Shown here one piece after another: positions 1-6,003 of a stretch of 11,839 bases of DNA (position 1 is its first letter; each line of letters opens with the position of its first letter). The position numbers and the translations under genes were made by a program. The notes beneath the pieces are model-generated. The model saw only the letters and a program-made list of their open reading frames with translations. It had not been told where the DNA came from and searched no databases. This DNA comes from an uncultured Bermanella sp. (GTDB lineage: Bacteria; Pseudomonadota; Gammaproteobacteria; Pseudomonadales; Oceanobacteraceae). The DNA lies in NCBI GenBank assembly GCA_913054445.1, contig CAJXIK010000030.1, forward strand, positions 1 through 11,839. Reading direction: 5' to 3'.

Positions 1-8
1 ATTGCGTC

Positions 9-23
9 GGCCACGGGGTGGCC
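9..23. other. GC-rich hairpin downstream of trpG
   Basis: A perfect inverted repeat with arms GGCCAC and GTGGCC and a 3-base loop lies about 32 bases beyond the trpG stop codon. No T-run follows it on either strand, so it does not meet the pattern of a classical intrinsic terminator. It may be an RNA stem between trpG and whatever gene follows (trpD is commonly next, outside the window) or part of a terminator that works another way. Confidence 0.35.
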
Positions 24-54
24 TCATACGGGCACTAAAATAGCGAGTGGGACG

Positions 55-639
55 TTAGACTTTCATCTTGAGGAAGTTTTCCAGCAGGTCGTGGCCGTGT
101 TGGGTGAGGATAGACTCGGGGTGGAATTGCACCCCCTGAATGGCAAGGGTTTTATGTTCTATGCCCATGATTTCTTCGATGGAACCATCTTCATTTTGCG
201 TCCAGGCGGTGAGCTGCAAACACGCGGGCATGGAGTCTTGCTCGATCACCAAAGAGTGGTAGCGGGTGGCGATGAAAGGCCGGTTCAAATCGGCAAACAC
301 GCCCTTGCCATCATGGAAGACATCGCTGGTCTTGCCGTGCATGACCTTGTTGGCGCGCACAATCTTGCCACCAAACGCCTGGGCGATGCTCTGATGCCCG
401 AGGCAAATGCCCAAGATAGGCAATTTCCCGGCAAAGTGTTTAATGGCCGCCACCGAGATGCCCGCTTCATTGGGCGTGCAAGGGCCTGGGCTGATGACCA
501 GATGATCTGGGTTAAGCGCCTCAATGTCTGCGATGCTGATCTCATCGTTGCGCACCACCTTCACGGTGGCCCCCAACTCGGCAAAATACTGCACCACGTT
601 ATAGGTAAACGAGTCATAGTTATCGATCATTAATAACAT
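55..639 (-). CDS. trpG: Anthranilate synthase component II (glutamine amidotransferase)
   Basis: This is the class I glutamine amidotransferase subunit that hydrolyses glutamine and channels ammonia to TrpE for anthranilate formation, the first step of tryptophan synthesis in the cytoplasm. The 194-residue protein has the usual stand-alone length. It carries the N-terminal MIDNYDSFTYN motif, the oxyanion-strand PGPCTP (about 51-56), the nucleophile elbow GICLGHQ with Cys79, and the QFHPES motif with His173 and Glu175, so the triad is intact. The ATG overlaps the stop of the upstream channel gene by one base (TAATG), and an AAGGG nine bases upstream lies inside that gene, which suggests translational coupling. 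In many bacteria the same subunit also serves as PabA with PabB for folate synthesis; sequence alone cannot exclude that dual role. Identification is secure because trpE is in the same operon. Confidence 0.97.
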   Translation of the reverse strand: MLLMIDNYDSFTYNVVQYFAELGATVKVVRNDEISIADIEALNPDHLVISPGPCTPNEAGISVAAIKHFAGKLPILGICLGHQSIAQAFGGKIVRANKVMHGKTSDVFHDGKGVFADLNRPFIATRYHSLVIEQDSMPACLQLTAWTQNEDGSIEEIMGIEHKTLAIQGVQFHPESILTQHGHDLLENFLKMKV

Positions 640-1457
640 TATTCATTGCCCTTATTAGTTTGCTGGTGACTCATCTGCTCAATCATAACCTGTAGCGACT
701 TTATCTCTTTTTGCAGGTCACCCATGCTCGGTTCGGGGTGTGCCGCCGCCTCTTCCATGGCGTTTTCTTTCTCGATGACACTCACCACAATACCGATCAC
801 CATATTTAAGAAGGCAAAGGCGGTGAGGAAAATGAACGACAGGTAATAGGTCCAGCTTAAGCCGTACACCTCCATGGTTTCGTACATGACATCGGTCCAG
901 TCCTCGAAGGTCATGACGCGAAAAAGCGTCAATAAAGAGATGGAAATATCCCCCCACAGCTCGGGGTTAATATGGGCAAACAGGGTCGAGCCCACGGCGG
1001 CATAGATATAAAAGATGATGAACATCAAGAGCATCACATAGCCTAGTTGCGGCAAGGCTTTCAGCAAAGAATTCAGCAGTATGCGCAACTCGGGGATGAT
1101 AGAGACCATCCTCAGCACCCGGAAAATGCGCAGTAAGCGCCCCACGAACGCCATGTCGCTATCGTCCACCGGAATTAAACTGGCCACCACAATGATGGTA
1201 TCGAAGATGTTCCAGGCGCTCTTGAAGAAGTGCCGTTTATTTTCTTCCCCCATGAAACGAATGGTAAGTTCAAACAAGAAAACTAGGGTAATGAAGGCAT
1301 CGAGGCCCGACACTATGCTTAACATAGTGGGCGGTAGGTCGTAGGTCTTCACCCCCACCACGATGGCCGAGAATAAAATCACCCCCACCACAAAAAGCTC
1401 GAAGGCTTTATTGCTGCGCACGGTCTCGAATGTCTGTTGTAATTTGGCAATCTGCAT
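639..1457 (-). CDS. Voltage-gated cation channel, bacterial NaChBac-type (ion transporter)
   Basis: This is a single-domain six-transmembrane channel of the PF00520 ion transport family, 272 residues, close to NaChBac (274). Visible parts in order are S1 (about 19-37), S2 (52-68, with Glu63), S3 (82-96, with Asp86 in WNIFD), S4 with Arg107, Arg110, Arg113 and Arg116 at every third residue, an S4-S5 linker, S5 (136-160), a pore loop with filter TFEDWTD (183-189), S6 (203-229) and a C-terminal heptad-like segment (about 244-263) that may be the tetramerising coiled coil. It should form a homotetramer in the inner membrane opened by depolarisation. The filter has acids at three positions, more like Ca2+-selective engineered channels than the TLESW of sodium channels, so the ion is uncertain. 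The gene lies 3 bases after trpE and overlaps trpG by one base. No good Shine-Dalgarno precedes its ATG, so translation probably depends on ribosomes finishing trpE. Confidence 0.94.
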   Translation of the reverse strand: MQIAKLQQTFETVRSNKAFELFVVGVILFSAIVVGVKTYDLPPTMLSIVSGLDAFITLVFLFELTIRFMGEENKRHFFKSAWNIFDTIIVVASLIPVDDSDMAFVGRLLRIFRVLRMVSIIPELRILLNSLLKALPQLGYVMLLMFIIFYIYAAVGSTLFAHINPELWGDISISLLTLFRVMTFEDWTDVMYETMEVYGLSWTYYLSFIFLTAFAFLNMVIGIVVSVIEKENAMEEAAAHPEPSMGDLQKEIKSLQVMIEQMSHQQTNKGNE

Positions 1458-1460
1458 GGG

Positions 1461-2945
1461 TTAGTTATCCAATCCTTTTTCCGCCATGGCCACCGCCTTA
1501 AAGAGCGCGCGGGCCTTATTCATAGTTTCTTTCCACTCGAGGCGCGGCACGCTGTCGGCCACCACCCCGGCACCGGCCTGCACATGTAGCTTGCCGTCTT
1601 TAATCACCGCGGTACGAATGGCGATGGCGGTATCCATATTGCCGTTCCAGCCAAGATACCCCACCGCGCCGCCGTAGATACCCCGTTTAACCGGCTCGAA
1701 CTGGTCGATGATTTCCATGGCACGAATCTTCGGCGCACCGCTCAGGGTGCCCGCCGGATGGGTGGCGCGCAGTACGTCCATGGCGTTCATGCCGGGCTTG
1801 GCCTTACCATCCACGTGACTGACGATGTGCATCACATGACTGTAACGCTCCACCACCATCTGCTCGCTTAATGTTACCGAGCCGGTCTCACTCACGCGAC
1901 CCACGTCGTTGCGGCCCAGATCAATCAACATTAAGTGCTCGGCAATTTCTTTGGGGTCGGCCAATAATTCTTTTTCTAGGGCCAGATCCTGTTCTGGGGT
2001 TTGGCCGCGATAACGAGTACCGGCGATGGGGCGCACGGTAATCGTGTCGTTTTCGAAGCGCGCCAAAATTTCGGGGCTCGAACCCACCACATGGTGATCG
2101 CCTAAGTCCATGAAATACATGTAGGGACTAGGGTTCAGAGTGCGCAAAGCACGGTATAGGTTTAACGGTTGCGCGTGAAAATCTACGCTTAGGCGCTGGC
2201 TGATCACGCACTGCATGATGTCACCGGCCAAGACCAATTCTTTTATTTTTTCCACCGCGCCCTTGAAGGCTTCCTCGCCGAAACCAGACACAAAATCACT
2301 TTCCGCTACTTCGCGGGTTTGAATTAACGGCTGGCCGATCTGCCCTTGGTAGTCGCGGCGCATCTGCCCTCGCAAAATGGTAATGCGGCGCTTGGCCTTG
2401 GCATAGGCATGGGCGTCGCTGGGGTCCGCCAGCACGATGAAAAACAACTTGCCGCTGAGGTTGTCGAACACCATCACCTCTTCGGATTGCATCAGCAGTA
2501 TATCTGGGGTGCCGATCTCATCGGGCGGGCACGTTTCTGCTAGGCGCTTTTCCACATAGCGCACCACATCGTAGCCAAAGTAGCCCACTAGGCCGCCGTC
2601 AAATTTAGGCAAGCCTTCCACCGGGGCCACATTGAATTGCTGTTGATAGCGATGAATGTAGTCGAGTGGGTCTGCCACCGTCTCTTCGTCGATGATCTGG
2701 CCTTGTTCTTCTATTTGCACTTTGTTGGCAAATACTTTCAGCACCCGTTTGCAGGGCAGGCCAATCATACTGTAACGGCCCCACTTCTCGCCCCCCTGTA
2801 CCGATTCGAGCAAATAAGAATAAGGGCCCTGAGCCACCTTTAAATAGGCGCTTAACGGCGTGTCTAGATCCGCTAAAACTTCCTGGAAAACAGGGATGCG
2901 GTTATAGCCCTGCTCACGAAGCGCATTGAAGACTTCTGGTGTCAT
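1461..2945 (-). CDS. trpE: Anthranilate synthase component I
   Basis: TrpE converts chorismate and ammonia (or glutamine through TrpG) to anthranilate, committing chorismate to tryptophan. At 494 residues it has normal length. The N-terminal part carries LLES (45-48), the site that binds feedback tryptophan in this family. The catalytic C-terminal chorismate-binding domain shows PIAGTR (306-311), DLGRNDVGR (342-350), THPAGTLSGAPK (395-406) and GAGVVADS near 458-465. Alanine in PIAGT, where PabB-type aminodeoxychorismate synthases have lysine (PIKGT), supports TrpE over PabB. The ATG is preceded by AGGAA six bases upstream (2952-2956), which fixes the start. It is the first gene of the trpE-channel-trpG operon. 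The phosphoglycolate phosphatase gene often found just upstream of trpE in Pseudomonas is absent here. Confidence 0.97.
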   Translation of the reverse strand: MTPEVFNALREQGYNRIPVFQEVLADLDTPLSAYLKVAQGPYSYLLESVQGGEKWGRYSMIGLPCKRVLKVFANKVQIEEQGQIIDEETVADPLDYIHRYQQQFNVAPVEGLPKFDGGLVGYFGYDVVRYVEKRLAETCPPDEIGTPDILLMQSEEVMVFDNLSGKLFFIVLADPSDAHAYAKAKRRITILRGQMRRDYQGQIGQPLIQTREVAESDFVSGFGEEAFKGAVEKIKELVLAGDIMQCVISQRLSVDFHAQPLNLYRALRTLNPSPYMYFMDLGDHHVVGSSPEILARFENDTITVRPIAGTRYRGQTPEQDLALEKELLADPKEIAEHLMLIDLGRNDVGRVSETGSVTLSEQMVVERYSHVMHIVSHVDGKAKPGMNAMDVLRATHPAGTLSGAPKIRAMEIIDQFEPVKRGIYGGAVGYLGWNGNMDTAIAIRTAVIKDGKLHVQAGAGVVADSVPRLEWKETMNKARALFKAVAMAEKGLDN

Positions 2946-2954
2946 GTCATGTTC

Positions 2955-3074
2955 CTAACGCAAAATTTGCAAATACGGTGTCGAGCGATGAATATCAAAT
3001 AGAATACGAATGTACGGCAGGGTGTTGTACGGCTGGCACAAGGCAGAACAGGGCAACAACCCTGCTATAGCCAT
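2955..3074 (-). CDS. Possible 39-codon leader ORF upstream of trpE
   Basis: This short ORF begins ATG GCT ATA GCA and ends in TAG, whose last bases are part of the trpE Shine-Dalgarno (TAGGAA). The stop lies nine bases before the trpE start. Ribosomes ending here would sit over the trpE initiation region, so coupling is possible. It contains no tryptophan codon, so it is not a conventional trp attenuator peptide. No good Shine-Dalgarno precedes its ATG and I do not recognise the peptide. It may be a chance ORF. Confidence 0.2.
   Translation of the reverse strand: MAIAGLLPCSALCQPYNTLPYIRILFDIHRSTPYLQILR
3017..3065 (-). promoter_or_regulatory. Mutually exclusive RNA stems in the trpE leader
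   Basis: Read on the minus strand, GCAGGGTTGTTG (3065-3054) can pair either with the nearby CCCTG (3053-3049) as a 5-bp hairpin with a TTGTTG loop, or with CAACACCCTGC (3027-3017) as an 11-bp stem with one bulged base. The two pairings share the same strand, the logic of an attenuator or antiterminator. No T-run follows either stem, so a terminator role is not shown; the stems could instead affect RNA stability or trpE translation. Confidence 0.3.
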
Positions 3075-3124
3075 CGCTTAACATGAAGGCTTAGACAGAA
3101 ACGTGAGCAGTAAGAGGCACGCAC

Positions 3125-3152
3125 TATATAATTTCCTATTGGAGAGAGTAAA
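3125..3152 (-). promoter_or_regulatory. Weak candidate sigma-70 promoter for trpE
   Basis: On the minus strand TTTACT (3152-3147) and TATATA (3130-3125) are separated by 16 bases, each matching four of six consensus bases. Transcription would start near 3118, giving a leader of about 170 bases that includes the paired stems at 3017-3065. Other AT-rich hexamers nearby fit about as well. Confidence 0.25.
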
Positions 3153-3338
3153 AACAGCGCCACTATACCAGTGAAACTCAAGCCCTTAAAGGTTTTAGCT
3201 GGGGCAGGCGCATTAAAATAAGCACAGGATGGAATCTACCTAACCCAGGTTTCCATTATTGGCAGCAGCGCAGGCGGTAACGTTTGAGCTTAGAATATGA
3301 GTGATGCGGCCTTGATTTTAAGACGCTAGCCCTGCAAT

Positions 3339-3349
3339 GTGACTGTCAC
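3339..3349. promoter_or_regulatory. Palindrome GTGACTGTCAC upstream of the DUF2970 gene
   Basis: A perfect 5-bp inverted repeat with a single central base lies 27 bases before the start of the DUF2970 gene, where an operator or activator site could lie. I cannot assign it to a known regulator. Short palindromes also occur by chance. Confidence 0.25.
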
Positions 3350-3376
3350 GCTCATGCAACCAAATGCAGGTTAAAG

Positions 3377-3583
3377 ATGACCCAGCAGCATAAAAAGTCT
3401 GTCTCGTTTTTAAAGGCGCTATTGAGCGTGTTCAGTGCCGCCATTGGCGTGCAAAAACACAAGAATATGGCGCGCGATTTGAACGCCAGCAACCCCAAGG
3501 TATATGTGATGGCTGGCCTGGTATTTTTACTGATATTTGTGGGCGGCATAGTGGCGGTGGTTAAGCTTGTGGTGGCCGCTTAG
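3377..3583 (+). CDS. DUF2970 family small inner-membrane protein
   Basis: This is a 68-residue protein with a polar N-terminus (MTQQHKKS), an amphipathic stretch FLKALLSVFSAAIGVQ followed by basic KHKNMARDL, and one C-terminal membrane span (about residues 43-66, VYVMAGLVFLLIFVGGIVAVV). This layout and length match the DUF2970 family of proteobacterial small membrane proteins, whose function is unknown to me. The start has AGG at 3368-3370, six bases upstream. It is transcribed away from trpE and converges on the DUF6351-like gene, with only 25 bases between the two stops. A 65-residue ORF on the other strand here lacks any family feature and is taken as a shadow. Confidence 0.78.
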   Translation: MTQQHKKSVSFLKALLSVFSAAIGVQKHKNMARDLNASNPKVYVMAGLVFLLIFVGGIVAVVKLVVAA

Positions 3584-3608
3584 TCTTGCTAGCACAGGGT
3601 TACCGCCG

Positions 3609-5849
3609 CTAGCCCTTATTCTTTTCCTTGATGGCTTTAATGATGCGCCGCACCTGCTGGTGTGGCTCGCCATTAAACAGGCAGACGCCACCGGGAAAGA
3701 TGCGTTCGAGCTGCGGCACATGGGGCTGCATATCCAGCTGGCCATAGACCCCCATTTGCAAGGCGCTGACCACAGAGACACGCTGGCATTTCAGGGTATC
3801 GTTGTAAATGCTATCACCCGCCATTAGGCGCGAATGACTGTAGTTGGGAAAGCGCGTCATGCATGGCCCTTGCGCCTTGCCGTTCCATGAGCCGTCCCAA
3901 GTGTGCGCGCCGCTATTTATGACATTTTTATCCACATCATAGCAGCGATCATTGGCCGCCAGCGGGCGGTTGGCGGCCACCCCTTTGTGCGGGTGGGTCT
4001 TAATGTTTATCAACCATTCATCCAGCACCCTCAGGGCATCATCTATGGGCAGGCTGCCCATGAAGTCGCGACGCGCCAGCGCATCATTTTTTTCGATCAT
4101 CCAGATAAGCTGGTGATCGCTGTTGCCCATGGCATGCTGTATGCGTTTGCGTGAGGTGAAGGACGTTAGGCTATGGTGCATGTCGAGCTTATGATCTAGG
4201 TAGTGGCGCATGTCGATGATGGGTAAGTCCGATAGCCCTAGGTAAACTAGGCCCGCTTGATAGGCGGCATGAATGGCCTCCTCATTACCCACGCTGCGCG
4301 CCGCCAGCACCTTATTACCATCATGGGTCATGTTATGATGCCCCCACAAAGACAAACGTTGTAAAGAATCGTCTCCGCTAATGTGCCAGAAACGCTCGTT
4401 TTCCATGTCCACCGGCGCTTTCCAGCCCCCTATATGCCGGTTCAAATCTATGAACTCTGCAATGCTAAGCTGCTTATTCAGTAGGGACGTTAGACCGTAT
4501 TGAATCCCTTGGTTATCCCAAAAACGCTTACCAAAGCCGTCGTTGTGAGTGCCGTAAAATTTACTCAAATTTCCCCAGTGACTCCAATCCACCTGCAATA
4601 AGGTGGCGCGACTCACCTGGTAATAGTTTGCGAAAAAATACGGGTTATTAATATGTTGAGCGGGGCCGCGCCAGCCATTGGTACACTGACTGGCACCATC
4701 TGGCATCATAGAAAAGTCACCGTTAAGATAACCCGCTATGCCCTGTAAATTGCCGTAGCGATTATCAAAATCTTGCAGGGCATTGTTGCCCTCGACCAGC
4801 CTGCGATTGGGCCAGTATTGCCATTTTTCTGCGCCACTGGTGACATCAAAATAATACTCCATCAGCTCACAATCTAGCGCATAACCCACCTGAGTCACCA
4901 TGTCTGGGTAGGAATAAAGGGGGATGGCGGCATCTATGATGCCAGGGTGATTTTGTGACAATAGGTATTGCTGAATGGCCCCCCCCGAGCCCCCTATGCC
5001 CACAGTATACAGGGGCTTGCCATAGCGGCTGCTGAACTGCCTCTTAACCCGTAACGCGGTATCTTCGCTCAACCAGATATCGTAATGATTACTGGTTTGC
5101 GTGCCGGAGCTAAAGGCGATGGCATAGCCCTGATCGAGTTGTTGCTCGTGTTCATATAAAATCTTCGAGATACCCACTCGGCCCTGTGTATGACCAACCC
5201 CAACGCCGCCCTTAAACCTATATATGAGGCGATTATTCCATTTTTCTGGGTTGAACTTAGCAGGGGTATCCGCACGACTCACCGGCAAAGCCAGCATATA
5301 GATGAAGCGGTTAATGGTGCCTGTTTCCACCCGAATGAGGGTGCTCACCTCGCTCGCCAAGGAGGCCATGTCCTCTACCTTTTTAAACCACTGTTCATCC
5401 TCTACCTTGACATAATATTGAATGGTGGTGGGCAGACGACAGTCTTGGCTATAGCCCAGAACTCGCTTGCTTTTATTGCCCTCGTCATCGCGGGCGAAGA
5501 TGCTAATACCGATCTTATCCTGATTATCCACCAGCGGCTGGCCCAAGCCCGAACGCTGAGCGCCACATAAGAACGGGTACTCTTTTGGGCCGGCAAACAG
5601 AGCCTCGCTGGGGCCAACTTCACCAATGGCGATGGGGAATTTAAAGGTTTCGGCTGGGCGCTCTAGGTTGGCTGGATGAGGCCCGCTGTAGCTTGCCTTG
5701 ATGGCCTTGGGGCGGTAATTTTCCGGCAGCTGCAAGACCAGAAGGTCGCTGCTCTTGGGCAGCATCTTCTGCTCGAGGCGGTCGTAAAACACACCTAAAC
5801 TGGTGGCGCAGAGGGCCAATACCAGTGTTACATAGAGGAGTTTCTTCAC
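3609..5849 (-). CDS. Exported DUF6351-like protein, probable alpha/beta hydrolase
   Basis: This 746-residue protein resembles the uncharacterised DUF6351 family, recalled from motifs such as the glycine-rich FKGGVGVGHTQG (212-223), WDNQGIQYGL (444-453) and DMRHYLDHKLDMHHS (546-560). The N-terminus MKK plus about 17 hydrophobic residues is a signal peptide or membrane anchor; Cys14 is preceded by Leu, so a lipobox is unlikely. GIGGSGG (284-290) looks like a nucleophile elbow with Ser288. Asp546, Asp556 and His558 or His559 are candidates for the other catalytic residues. Eight cysteines beyond the signal (95, 137, 327, 389, 636, 663, 688, 723) fit disulfides in the periplasm or outside the cell. 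The start is GTG, with AAGGG about nine bases upstream and an in-frame stop seven codons before it, so no longer start exists. Substrate is unknown; ester hydrolysis is inferred from the elbow only. It stands alone between prmC and the DUF2970 gene. Confidence 0.82.
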   Translation of the reverse strand: MKKLLYVTLVLALCATSLGVFYDRLEQKMLPKSSDLLVLQLPENYRPKAIKASYSGPHPANLERPAETFKFPIAIGEVGPSEALFAGPKEYPFLCGAQRSGLGQPLVDNQDKIGISIFARDDEGNKSKRVLGYSQDCRLPTTIQYYVKVEDEQWFKKVEDMASLASEVSTLIRVETGTINRFIYMLALPVSRADTPAKFNPEKWNNRLIYRFKGGVGVGHTQGRVGISKILYEHEQQLDQGYAIAFSSGTQTSNHYDIWLSEDTALRVKRQFSSRYGKPLYTVGIGGSGGAIQQYLLSQNHPGIIDAAIPLYSYPDMVTQVGYALDCELMEYYFDVTSGAEKWQYWPNRRLVEGNNALQDFDNRYGNLQGIAGYLNGDFSMMPDGASQCTNGWRGPAQHINNPYFFANYYQVSRATLLQVDWSHWGNLSKFYGTHNDGFGKRFWDNQGIQYGLTSLLNKQLSIAEFIDLNRHIGGWKAPVDMENERFWHISGDDSLQRLSLWGHHNMTHDGNKVLAARSVGNEEAIHAAYQAGLVYLGLSDLPIIDMRHYLDHKLDMHHSLTSFTSRKRIQHAMGNSDHQLIWMIEKNDALARRDFMGSLPIDDALRVLDEWLINIKTHPHKGVAANRPLAANDRCYDVDKNVINSGAHTWDGSWNGKAQGPCMTRFPNYSHSRLMAGDSIYNDTLKCQRVSVVSALQMGVYGQLDMQPHVPQLERIFPGGVCLFNGEPHQQVRRIIKAIKEKNKG
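4979..4986 (-). repeat. Homopolymeric G8 tract within the DUF6351-like gene
   Basis: The plus strand shows eight consecutive C (G8 in the coding strand: TC-GGGGGGGG-CC). It covers the end of the Ser288 codon through Gly289, Gly290 and Ala291. A slippage here would shift the frame at the presumed catalytic serine. A C5 run lies three bases away (4990-4994). Confidence 0.9.
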
Positions 5850-5887
5850 GCTGCCGCCCTTTTTTTACGCTCTCACCTCTTAAATCT

Positions 5888-5914
5888 AGCTGCTAATGGG
5901 TCAGCCTTGCAGCT
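5888..5914. other. Inverted repeat upstream of the DUF6351-like gene
   Basis: Arms AGCTGC (5888-5893) and GCAGCT (5909-5914) are perfect complements separated by 15 bases, about 40-65 bases before the GTG start. This could be an operator or an RNA stem in the leader. No clear promoter boxes were found around it. Confidence 0.25.
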
Positions 5915-5955
5915 CGCTTAGGGATCATTTCGTTTCTAAAAAAGCATATTTAATG

Positions 5956-5974
5956 AAAAACAGAGTGGCTGTTT
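5956..5974 (-). terminator. Likely intrinsic terminator of hemA-prfA-prmC
   Basis: On the minus strand AAACAG, loop CCACT, CTGTTT forms a 6-bp stem that runs directly into a five-T stretch, 30 bases after the prmC stop. The stem is AT-rich and therefore weak, but the layout (A-rich flank, stem, T-run) and position fit an intrinsic terminator closing the operon before the independent DUF6351-like gene. Confidence 0.45.
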
Positions 5975-5987
5975 GCGTGAGGGGGTC

Positions 5988-6001
5988 GCCTGCCAGCAGG
6001 C
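5988..6001 (-). other. GC-rich hairpin just after prmC
   Basis: GCCTGC and GCAGGC are perfect complements separated by two bases, starting two bases after the prmC stop codon. No T-run follows. It may stabilise the 3' end of the mRNA or assist the T-rich hairpin at 5956-5974. Confidence 0.4.
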
Positions 6002-6003
6002 TT

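Larger units (their letters stand above)
2946..3376. other. 431-base divergent gap between trpE and the DUF2970 gene
   Basis: No convincing gene lies here. Seen directly: a direct repeat TGTACGGC at 3011-3018 and 3026-3033; a long imperfect inverted repeat (3017-3027 with 3054-3065, one bulged base); a local hairpin at 3049-3064; a palindrome GCAAAATTTGC at 2960-2970; and a palindrome GTGACTGTCAC at 3339-3349. The minus strand has a 39-codon ORF (3074-2955) ending in the trpE ribosome binding site. The gap must carry promoters for trpE (minus) and the DUF2970 gene (plus), but I find only weak matches to sigma-70 boxes. Confidence 0.6.

Noticed and set aside
91..633. 180-codon plus-strand ORF opposite trpG
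   Set aside because: It lies wholly antisense to trpG, whose motifs are intact, and its translation shows no recognisable family or ribosome site.
1461..2945. Aminodeoxychorismate synthase (PabB) as identity
   Set aside because: PIAGT in place of PIKGT, presence of the LLES tryptophan site, and pairing with trpG favour TrpE.
2946..3100. Classical tryptophan attenuator leader peptide
   Set aside because: No in-frame tryptophan codons occur in the short ORFs before trpE, and no stem is followed by a T-run.
3588..3613. Paired GCTAGC sites between the convergent stops as a shared terminator
   Set aside because: GCTAGC is self-complementary, the loop would be 14 bases, and there is no adjacent T-run on the plus strand; the evidence is too weak.
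5190..5570. 126-codon plus-strand ORF opposite the DUF6351-like gene
   Set aside because: Antisense shadow of a well-supported long gene, with no domain features.
5844..5910. Lipobox in the DUF6351-like signal sequence (LALC)
   Set aside because: Leucine precedes the cysteine, where Gly, Ala or Ser is required in a standard lipobox.
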